Shown here in pieces: positions 14,054-19,897 of a DNA stretch of 20,472 nt. The DNA lies in the IMG/VR virus record IMGVR_UViG_3300010883_000664, positions 1 to 20,472 of that record; one strand, given 5' to 3'. The notes below the pieces were generated by a model. It ran no database searches, was not told the DNA's origin, and saw only the letters and a program-made list of their open reading frames with translations. The stretch comes from a virus. A program made the position numbers and the translations under genes. The first letter of the stretch is position 1; each line of letters begins with the position of its first letter.

Positions 14054-14500
14054 ATGAATGTATACATCCGTTCTATTCTACTCACCTTACTAGTAGGCAC
14101 CGTCCTTGGAACTAGTATAGCGTATATTGGTTCACTACCTTACGACAAGTCTATAGTAGGAGCAGTCGTAGGCCAATTCATCTTCTTCGCGATATACAAT
14201 CGACTCCGAGCAAGAAAAGACGCCGCTATATTCGCTGCAGAAGCAATGGCTCGAATTAAAGAGTATAGCAAACAGGGGATTGACACCGAATGTGCCTTCT
14301 GTACAGCACCACAATTCGTACCTATACGATTTGATATAGATAATGAGTTTGACTGTACAGAGTGTGGTAAGTCTAGCGCTCTATACGTCACTGTAACTTC
14401 TGCGCAAAAAACAAACCCACTTGATGTGTCTCCGTTGCGAGTAAATACTATTATATCCGAAGAACTAGAAGCTCGCGAGAAGATTCAACAAAATGGATAA
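14054..14500 (+). CDS. membrane-anchored zinc-ribbon protein
   Basis: A 148-residue protein. Two hydrophobic helices (about residues 6-25 and 32-49) form an N-terminal membrane hairpin. A basic/alanine-rich helix follows (NRLRARKDAAIFAAEAMARIKEY), then a zinc ribbon with Cys80-x-x-Cys83 and Cys101-x-x-Cys104 (CAFC...CTEC), which should face the cytoplasm. I start at the ATG 14054; the TTG at 14051 is in frame but less likely. A weak promoter-like pair, TTGATT (14019-14024) and TAATTA (14042-14047) with 17-base spacing, would again place +1 at the ATG. The protein could recruit something to the inner membrane; target unknown. It overlaps the next gene by 8 bases. Confidence 0.7.
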   Translation: MNVYIRSILLTLLVGTVLGTSIAYIGSLPYDKSIVGAVVGQFIFFAIYNRLRARKDAAIFAAEAMARIKEYSKQGIDTECAFCTAPQFVPIRFDIDNEFDCTECGKSSALYVTVTSAQKTNPLDVSPLRVNTIISEELEAREKIQQNG

Positions 14501-14894
14501 GCTTGATATTAAAGAGACTGCTTCTATGATACCTCAACCGGTGTCTCCGCCAGAAAATATAAATTTATCTGTGATTGAGGATATGTATAATAAGTTTTAT
14601 GAGATTAATGATGAACTGAACAAACCGGCATTCGCTCAAGGTAAGCTACTAGAGAAAGATAAAACCTCCGGTCATATACGAGTGCTAAAACACATCATAT
14701 ACTTAACTTTAGATGATTTAAAATCCGTTACTGATGAACCAGAGTCTGTCAAGTTGTATGAAAAAGTCATCGGTGCTATATTGCAGTTACTTGAGTTACT
14801 AGAAATTGGAGCTCCAAATGTTAAGGATAATAAGCGTTTAGTCGCAAAATTATTCGGTTACATTTTTTCGTTGCACAATCTACATAATTTATAA
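14493..14894 (+). CDS. helical protein, unknown function
   Basis: A 133-residue acidic, largely helical protein with no recognised motif. A short Pro-rich N-terminal part (MIPQPVSPPE) precedes helices such as IEDMYNKFYEINDELN and VIGAILQLLELLEIG. It is coupled to the membrane zinc-ribbon gene by an 8-base overlap. Its 3' end contains the -35 element and part of the -10 region of the promoter for the next gene. Confidence 0.62.
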   Translation: MDKLDIKETASMIPQPVSPPENINLSVIEDMYNKFYEINDELNKPAFAQGKLLEKDKTSGHIRVLKHIIYLTLDDLKSVTDEPESVKLYEKVIGAILQLLELLEIGAPNVKDNKRLVAKLFGYIFSLHNLHNL

Positions 14895-14900
14895 TATAAT
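14871..14900 (+). promoter_or_regulatory. sigma70-type promoter for the gene at 14906
   Basis: TTGCAC (14871-14876), an 18-base spacer and TATAAT (14895-14900). An overlapping second TATAAT at 14890-14895 has a poorer spacing of 13. The chosen -10 ends 5 bases before the ATG at 14906. Confidence 0.6.
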
Positions 14901-14905
14901 AATAT

Positions 14906-15223
14906 ATGAAAAATAAAGATTTCCCACCGTCCGGGTCAGTAGTGAATGTTAATAAATGTAAACATGTGAGAGTTATCGTAGATAAGTCCCGCCCTGACTT
15001 GCGTATGACTCTATATGAATACTCCCGGTGGGGAGCGATGATCGAGGCTGTCGGTATTATAAGTGGGCATATAGATCGGAACCCACCATCCTCTCGTAAG
15101 GACCCGAATTGGGTGAAGCCTATAGCTATACAAAAGTATATTGAAGAAAGAACCCCATCCATGCTACATGAAAACGCAGTAGACCGCGGAATCGCCGAAG
15201 TGTTCGAACCATGCACTACATAA
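14906..15223 (+). CDS. small protein, unknown function
   Basis: A 105-residue protein, not recognised. Segments include PSGSVVNVNKCKHVRVIVDKSRPDLRMTLYEYSRWGAMIEAVGIISG and a C-terminal IQKYIEERTPSMLHEN. It looks like a compact alpha/beta domain. It has its own promoter with the -10 box 5 bases before the ATG, and overlaps the next gene by 13 bases. Confidence 0.62.
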   Translation: MKNKDFPPSGSVVNVNKCKHVRVIVDKSRPDLRMTLYEYSRWGAMIEAVGIISGHIDRNPPSSRKDPNWVKPIAIQKYIEERTPSMLHENAVDRGIAEVFEPCTT

Positions 15224-15513
15224 TAGGTGAACAATTTGATGTCCCACCAGTAGTACGAGGTAAGACAGACCCTAGAACCCTAGAACTCAACCGCCTCTCT
15301 CGGCAATTCACCGCCCCCGGCTCATATTCAATTTTCTACATCCGGAAACTTCATAAGAAGGCTAAGATACAGTATACGTTTCTAAATGAAGACACCGGCG
15401 ACCGGCATACTATAGACTTTGATACAGCCACTGAAGCGGATGCATTAATAGCCAAGTTTAAAGGTGATTCTTTACCTGATTATGAAGATTATTATGCCAG
15501 CATATCCAGCTGA
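15211..15513 (+). CDS. small protein, unknown function
   Basis: A 100-residue protein with a likely beta-rich core: YSIFYIRKLHKKAKIQYTFLNEDTG, then HTIDFDTATEADALIAKFKG. No family recognised. It is coupled to the preceding gene by overlap. Its TGA directly abuts the stop of the convergent gp14 gene with no base between them, so any terminator must lie inside coding sequence. Confidence 0.62.
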   Translation: MHYIIGEQFDVPPVVRGKTDPRTLELNRLSRQFTAPGSYSIFYIRKLHKKAKIQYTFLNEDTGDRHTIDFDTATEADALIAKFKGDSLPDYEDYYASISS

Positions 15514-16242
15514 TCAATAGTCTCCGTATACGTGATCTTGGTCTAGGAATACTCTATAGTCATATACCGGAACCGATATATCATCAACATCCCCAGTGTA
15601 CGATTTAATAATTATAGGCTCATTGATACCTCCCGGCAACCGCCCCTCTAGTAGGTCATCATTAACTTGACCTAATGGACCTTCCACTGGCGCCCCCGGT
15701 TCATAGCTATAATCGAATCGTTTCGCGGTCATCAACCAGACGTAATGTCCTTGAAGTTGATTTATTTGGCTAACGTCTTGATCAACGCGTTGAGTTATCT
15801 CGAAGATCTTCCCTGTCCTCCCACCCGGTCTCGTCCGGCCATACTCCTCTAGTTCAAAAATATCACCGGCTTTTGGCTCTGCTCCCTCTCCAAAGTTCTT
15901 AACATAACTTGGTATGCTGATTATTGCAGTCACCTCATCATCTGACATAATACCAAATTGAGATAGTGAAATCGCATTTTCGTTGAGATTCAATACCACA
16001 ATAACCTTCACCGGCTCTGTAAAAAGCTGAGTTGGATGTTCTCCGTATATGAAATCTTGCCCGGTCAAGCTATGATTATTAACATAGTAGTTAACCTCTA
16101 CACCGTAATGGTTGATCTGCTCTTCCCACCACTTAGTATAGTTGTGCCTCTCATGCGGATTAATATCTTTATTAAGATATCTGACAGGTATATCCGAAAA
16201 CGGCATCGCCGGCACAGACTTATCTTCTATATTTTTACTCAT
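15514..16242 (-). CDS. 14: gp14-like neck (head completion) protein
   Basis: A 242-residue protein similar to T4 gp14 (256 residues). Shared order of features: GVEVNYYVNN (T4 GVECYYVPRE), DFIYGEHPTQLFTEPVKV (T4 DLIFGEDLKNKFTKAWKF), QFGIMSDDEVTAIISI (T4 NFGMQVQDEVTLSIN), EPKAGDIFEL (T4 EPKEGDLIYF) and AKRFDYSYEPG (T4 AGKFIYSGEE). Gp14 joins gp13 at the portal vertex of the filled head so that the tail can attach. It lies on the strand opposite to terminase, tube and sheath. Its ATG overlaps the TGA of the upstream small gene (ATGA). Confidence 0.88.
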   Translation of the reverse strand: MSKNIEDKSVPAMPFSDIPVRYLNKDINPHERHNYTKWWEEQINHYGVEVNYYVNNHSLTGQDFIYGEHPTQLFTEPVKVIVVLNLNENAISLSQFGIMSDDEVTAIISIPSYVKNFGEGAEPKAGDIFELEEYGRTRPGGRTGKIFEITQRVDQDVSQINQLQGHYVWLMTAKRFDYSYEPGAPVEGPLGQVNDDLLEGRLPGGINEPIIIKSYTGDVDDISVPVYDYRVFLDQDHVYGDY

Positions 16243-16589
16243 TTAGATAGACAATACCGCCCTAGAGGACCATCGTAGTATATTGTTATTTTAGTTGTAC
16301 CTAAATCTCTAGGTTCTTCCGGAGAGAGGTTCTTTATATTGTATTGAGATAATATATCCTTAAGATCTTTCGCGTTTAGTATTACACGATGGCTGGACCC
16401 AACCGGTCTCTGTCGAAGGACTTCTACCTTTGGATGCTCTGTCGGGTCATTTCGATGAACATCCGGTACCAGCTTTTGAGTCTTTGCACCTAGTCCAATG
16501 AAACCGCGTTGTTGCCGGGTTACCGGCTTTTCTTTACCTAAGCAATTGCAATCTGATTCTAATAAACGATAGAAGGTTTTCTCGTACAT
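16239..16589 (-). CDS. small protein upstream of gp14, capsid-targeting-like N-terminus
   Basis: A 116-residue protein of unknown family. Its start MYEKTFYRLLESDCN resembles the amphipathic, LxE-ending peptide seen in three other late proteins of the window. A basic, presumably flexible middle (KEKPVTRQQRGFIGLG) is followed by a compact C-terminal domain (HRVILNAKDLKDILSQYNI ... TKITIYYDGPLGRYCLS). It is first in the gp14 operon. AAAGG touches the ATG, too close for a standard Shine-Dalgarno. A packaged or neck-associated structural protein is possible; no diagnostic motif. Confidence 0.66.
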   Translation of the reverse strand: MYEKTFYRLLESDCNCLGKEKPVTRQQRGFIGLGAKTQKLVPDVHRNDPTEHPKVEVLRQRPVGSSHRVILNAKDLKDILSQYNIKNLSPEEPRDLGTTKITIYYDGPLGRYCLSK

Positions 16590-16597
16590 CCTTTAAT

Positions 16598-16605
16598 TAT
16601 TTAGT
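16598..16605 (-). promoter_or_regulatory. weak T4-type late box for the gp14 operon
   Basis: ACTAAATA on the minus strand, 6 of 8 to TATAAATA, 8 bases before the ATG at 16589. It is placed just past the terminator of the upstream transcript, where a new promoter is expected. Confidence 0.4.
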
Positions 16606-16623
16606 CTAGTCTAATATGTAAAC

Positions 16624-16653
16624 AAAAAAATACCGGCTATAAAGCCGGTATTT
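16624..16653 (-). terminator. rho-independent terminator
   Basis: The perfect inverted repeat AATACCGGCT / AGCCGGTATT (16629-16638 and 16643-16652, four-base loop) is followed on the minus strand by a run of U (16630-16624). It ends the transcript of the acidic repeat protein about 30 bases after its stop and separates it from the gp14 operon. Confidence 0.9.
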
Positions 16654-16683
16654 CTCGAGGGGATCGTTTGGGGTTAAATTGTT

Positions 16684-17490
16684 TTACTTAATAAGCTCAC
16701 CGGCTCCGTAGCCACCAGCTTGTACTTTGTTCGATCCCATATTGGAATTGTTACCTGACTTGAGGTTGGTGTCTGCAAGCTCCTTTGGGTCAGCTTGTGT
16801 TTCCGGAATCTTACCGGATTGAGCTTTACCGCCCTTTCCGCTATAACCTGAAGCTTTCGGCTTGTTTGCTTTATTAGAATTATTCCCGGACTTGAGGTTC
16901 GAGTCAGCAAGTGGCCTTGGATCAGCCACTACCTCGATCGAATCCGCAAAAGGCTCTTCGCTATCGTCTCCAAAAGGATCTGAATCGCCGCCGTCTAGGT
17001 CTTCAATCTCGGACTCGGGATCAACGTCTAGAAGATCTCCTAGCGATTGATGTAGTTGCTCTGCAACCTCACGTGGAAGTTCTATAGTAATTGTATCGCC
17101 ATCCTCTTCGCCTCCGAGGTCTTCCCCACCGAAATCATCTCCGGCATCAGCAGCAAATGGATCTTCATCCATGGCTGGTAGGTCATCACTCTCCATCAGC
17201 GTGTTGTATAGCTTGTCAAATATATTGTCTGGATTGTTCATAATTGAATTGTTGTTAAAAGTATTTATGTTGTCTTGTACCAAATTCTCTGATTTTCCTG
17301 CATTTTCTTCAGTTCCTTTATCCTTTTTCTTCTCATACTCCGGAACCTCAGCTTCAAACCCCTCGGCCGCCTCTGGACCAGTATCACCGACCAGTTGAGT
17401 TTCTCCTTCAAATTGATCAGGTGTATTATATGTAACCTGATCATAAGCTTCTTCAAGCTGAGCAATTTCCTTTTCACTTTTTAATGGCAT
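16684..17490 (-). CDS. acidic repeat-containing protein, probable prohead/virion component with internal start
   Basis: A 268-residue, highly acidic protein. Residues 1-83 are a charged, disordered-looking arm. Met84 (ATG at 17241) begins MNNPDNIFDKLYNTLMESDD, a peptide ending L-M-E like the capsid-targeting peptides elsewhere in this window, and is preceded by its own late-type box. An acidic region follows, then the small domain DTITIELPREVAEQLHQSLGDLL and a Gly/Ser/Lys tail with two copies of ADPxxLADxNLKSGNNSN. Acidic proteins with a comparable LY--VMxE start and a PLGD/PLAD repeat tail occur as presumed structural proteins in T4-like cyanophages (memory, not searched). I infer a long (268) and a short (185) product. 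Position between gp14 and gp17 matches the T4 head/packaging region, but it is not gp16-like. Confidence 0.72.
   Translation of the reverse strand: MPLKSEKEIAQLEEAYDQVTYNTPDQFEGETQLVGDTGPEAAEGFEAEVPEYEKKKDKGTEENAGKSENLVQDNINTFNNNSIMNNPDNIFDKLYNTLMESDDLPAMDEDPFAADAGDDFGGEDLGGEEDGDTITIELPREVAEQLHQSLGDLLDVDPESEIEDLDGGDSDPFGDDSEEPFADSIEVVADPRPLADSNLKSGNNSNKANKPKASGYSGKGGKAQSGKIPETQADPKELADTNLKSGNNSNMGSNKVQAGGYGAGELIK
16741..16926 (-). repeat. two-copy protein repeat in the acidic structural protein
   Basis: Copies at 16873-16926 (ADPRPLADSNLKSGNNSN) and 16741-16794 (ADPKELADTNLKSGNNSN), 18 residues each and 26 residues apart, 15 of 18 identical. The DNA has diverged more than the protein, which suggests selection on the peptide. 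Confidence 0.85.
17262..17269 (-). promoter_or_regulatory. internal late-type box
   Basis: CATAAATA followed by CT on the minus strand, one mismatch to the T4 late consensus. It lies inside the acidic-protein gene, 20 bases before the in-frame ATG at 17241, giving a leader of about 15 bases for a short product. Confidence 0.5.
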
Positions 17491-17499
17491 AACATTAAC

Positions 17500-17507
17500 T
17501 ATTTATA
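17500..17507 (-). promoter_or_regulatory. T4-type late promoter box for the acidic protein gene
   Basis: TATAAATA on the minus strand in the 21-base gap between the divergent acidic-protein gene (ATG at 17490) and terminase. Normal T4 spacing would leave a leader of only about 4 bases. Confidence 0.6.
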
Positions 17508-17511
17508 TCAA

Positions 17512-19218
17512 ATGACCGAAAAATCGACAAAATACTATCTAGGAAACGAAAACTTACCTAATCAACATGCGACCCATGAGTACACCCCAGAACGCGTCGC
17601 TCAACTGAAGAAAGCTCAGAAAAACCTATTATACTTCGCTTCCAACTTCTTTTATATTGTTAATGTGGACTCCGGCCGGGAGGTTATTGAGTTAAGAAAT
17701 TATCAAAAGCGAGTGATGCGTCTTATGAGAGATAACCGATTTGTTATTGTGATGTCTTCGCGACAATCCGGTAAGACTACTATGATGACAATATACGCTC
17801 TATGGGTCGCCTGTTTTAATGCAGATCAGAAGATTGTACTTGTAGCCAATAAGGAAAGTACAGCTAAAGACATATTTGGTCGTGTCCGGTTAGCGTATGA
17901 AGAACTGCCTAACTGGGTAAAGCCCGGGGTCATCGAGTATGGTAAAGAGTCTATGGTGTTAGCCAATGGTAGTAGAATAGGTATTAGTACCACCACCGGT
18001 ACAGCAGCTAGAGGTATGAGCTGTAATGTATTGATATTAGATGAGCTAGCGTTTATTGAACCGTATATTGTAGATGAATTCTGGAAATCAGTGTATCCGA
18101 CAATTTCTAGCTCAAAGAAAAGTAAGATATTTATAGCTAGCACACCTAACGGTACAGAGAATCTGTTCTACAAACTATATACTGGCGCTGTTCAAGATGC
18201 GAACGGTTGGATCGCGGATAAGGTAACCTGGGAGCAGGTACCTGGTCGTGATGAGAAGTGGAAGCAAGATAATATCAAACTTCTAGGTAGTAAAGAAGCC
18301 TTTGATCAAGAGTTTGGTTGTGAGTTTATTCAAGCCGGCGATAATATGATGGATGAAAACCTCTTACTCCGGTTACAAGCCTCATGTAGAGAGCCTATGC
18401 ATTTACTAGAAGAAGGTAGGTATAAGATCTGGGACGAACCTGCTCCTGAGAAGCTATATGTTGTTGGTGTTGATGTGTCAGAAGGCGTTGGAGCCGCCGC
18501 CTCTTGTGTTCAAGTCATGGATGTTACTGATTTAAATAATATTCAACAAGTTGCATGCTATCATGATGACAAAATAAGCCCGTATGATTTCGTGTCTAAG
18601 TTAGATGAGATATTAAAACATTGGGGCCAGCCACCGGCGTTAATAGAGAGAAACAACTGCGGCGGTCAGGTAGTCGATTTATTAAAAAATAATTTTAGGT
18701 ACGATAATATTGTAACATATGCAGGTAACATTAAAACAAAAGGCCGTCTAGGTATAATATCTCATACTAACACCAAGTATAGAGGAGTTATTAATATGAG
18801 GTACTGGTTACATGAAAGCAAATGCGTAGTTGTTAGAGACGAAAAACTGCTGAAGGAACTAAAAACCTTCGTTCGCCATAATAACGGGACATGGGGCCAT
18901 GTAAAAGCCTCCGGAGTATTTGATGATCGAGTGATAGGCTTGATGTGGGCAGTGTTTATTTTAAATGAAGATCTAGTAGATACATACTATAACGTAACCG
19001 CCACCGGTACTAACGGTAAGCCTATTGCCATCACCGGTTCGGATTATAGCGGTGAATTCGCAGATTTAAATGTAGATGATTCCGGTGACGCAGCTCCGTT
19101 TGTGTTTAATAACATAAGTATGGATACGATGTTTGGAGAAAATTTAGAAGATAATCAAGGAGTCACGTACTTACGAGAGCAAGGCTGGACGAGCGGCCCG
19201 GGCGCGACCTATAAATAG
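17512..19218 (+). CDS. 17: gp17-like terminase large subunit
   Basis: A 568-residue DNA-packaging motor. ATPase domain: NYQKRVM (63-69, adenine-contact region), Walker A SSRQSGKTT (82-90, T4 has SRQLGKTT), Walker B VLILDELAFI (173-182) and coupling motif ASTPNG (209-214). RNase H-fold nuclease domain: GVDVSEG (319-325, Asp321), IERNNCGG (378-385, Glu379) and FDDRVIGLMWA (470-480). Together these translocate DNA into the prohead and cut it when full. No small-terminase gene is recognisable immediately upstream, where T4 has gene 16. No Shine-Dalgarno precedes the ATG. The last codons contain TATAAATA, a possible late box for the next gene. Confidence 0.96.
   Translation: MTEKSTKYYLGNENLPNQHATHEYTPERVAQLKKAQKNLLYFASNFFYIVNVDSGREVIELRNYQKRVMRLMRDNRFVIVMSSRQSGKTTMMTIYALWVACFNADQKIVLVANKESTAKDIFGRVRLAYEELPNWVKPGVIEYGKESMVLANGSRIGISTTTGTAARGMSCNVLILDELAFIEPYIVDEFWKSVYPTISSSKKSKIFIASTPNGTENLFYKLYTGAVQDANGWIADKVTWEQVPGRDEKWKQDNIKLLGSKEAFDQEFGCEFIQAGDNMMDENLLLRLQASCREPMHLLEEGRYKIWDEPAPEKLYVVGVDVSEGVGAAASCVQVMDVTDLNNIQQVACYHDDKISPYDFVSKLDEILKHWGQPPALIERNNCGGQVVDLLKNNFRYDNIVTYAGNIKTKGRLGIISHTNTKYRGVINMRYWLHESKCVVVRDEKLLKELKTFVRHNNGTWGHVKASGVFDDRVIGLMWAVFILNEDLVDTYYNVTATGTNGKPIAITGSDYSGEFADLNVDDSGDAAPFVFNNISMDTMFGENLEDNQGVTYLREQGWTSGPGATYK
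19210..19217 (+). promoter_or_regulatory. late box overlapping the terminase stop
   Basis: An exact TATAAATA two bases before the ATG at 19220. With normal T4 spacing the transcript would start inside codon 2, so it could only serve the next in-frame ATG at 19262 (Met15). It also encodes the terminase C-terminus, so it may be coincidental. Confidence 0.42.
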
Positions 19219-19219
19219 T

Positions 19220-19834
19220 ATGGGAGATACCGCAACAGCTAGAGCTTCTGCATACGATCCGATGGATCAAGCAGTATTAAACAAATCACGCGCTGATAAG
19301 TTCGTCATGATATTACCTATGCCGAAAGCTCTGCGAGAGATTAACGTATCCAAAGAACGTGCAAATGATAGTATCATGCAAAATGCGTTGCAATTTAGCG
19401 TCTATGGAGTCGTTGCCCCAGCAATAGTCGTAGATCCGGTAGAGATACCCTTCAGTGGTCAATCCTTTAACTTTACATCGTTCAAGCGTCCAGATTATAG
19501 TAACGTCCGGGTCGATTTTAAATTAGATAACCAGTACAACAATTACTGGGTTATATATAAATGGATAAATCTGCTAAACAATTTTAAAGAAGGTTTCTTC
19601 TATGCCGAACGACCGGGATTACGGAACGGCCCGGGGTTAGAACCGTATGCTGAGTACGCGACTGATATAACAGTTTACGGGTTAGATGAGTATAATGAAA
19701 AACGTATTCAGTTCACATATGTCGGCGCACATCCTATATCCCTAGGGGAGATAAATTACAATTATCAAGCATCAGATGAACTAGTCTCTAATTTTGAATT
19801 CGCGTTTAGTCAACTACACACAAAGTTATTATGA
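19220..19834 (+). CDS. tail tube-fold protein (gp19-like)
   Basis: A 204-residue protein with the tail-tube pattern: ADKFVMILPMP near the N-terminus, FSVYGVVAPAIVVDPVEIPFSGQSFNF (beta strands and loop as in gp19), FKRPDYSNVRVDFKLDNQYNNYWVIYKWINLL (T4 gp19: TVTVMNDE...F-DW), then ATDITVYGLDEYNEKRIQFTYVGAHPISLGEINYNYQASDELVSNFEFAFS. The last part parallels T4 IEIKGLWPTNVGELQLDWDSNNEIQTFEVTLAL. It would form the inner tube ring around which the sheath contracts. T4 gp19 is 163 residues and follows gp18; here the gene precedes the sheath gene. It may be the major tube protein or a tube-fold paralogue such as a tube cap. Met15 (19262) is an alternative start. Confidence 0.76.
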   Translation: MGDTATARASAYDPMDQAVLNKSRADKFVMILPMPKALREINVSKERANDSIMQNALQFSVYGVVAPAIVVDPVEIPFSGQSFNFTSFKRPDYSNVRVDFKLDNQYNNYWVIYKWINLLNNFKEGFFYAERPGLRNGPGLEPYAEYATDITVYGLDEYNEKRIQFTYVGAHPISLGEINYNYQASDELVSNFEFAFSQLHTKLL

Positions 19835-19862
19835 GCGAATTGAAAAAATCCGTGTAGGAAAT

Positions 19863-19870
19863 AATAAATA
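19863..19870 (+). promoter_or_regulatory. T4-type late promoter for the sheath gene
   Basis: AATAAATA followed by CT: 7 of 8 to the late core and matching the extended TATAAATACT. It lies in the 63-base gap before gene 18 and predicts a leader of about 22 bases. TTGAAA at 19840-19845 followed 16 bases later by TAATAA is a weaker sigma70-like alternative. Confidence 0.65.
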
Positions 19871-19897
19871 CTTTCATAGCAACCAATTTAACTTATT

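Noticed and set aside
16684-17490. Acidic protein as gp16 small terminase
   Set aside because: Position fits T4 order, but there is no helix-turn-helix or central coiled-coil oligomerisation pattern; composition is acidic and repetitive.
19831-19857. Eight-codon frame (MSELKKSV) after the tube gene
   Set aside because: Too short to support, no ribosome site; it may be a chance leader frame.
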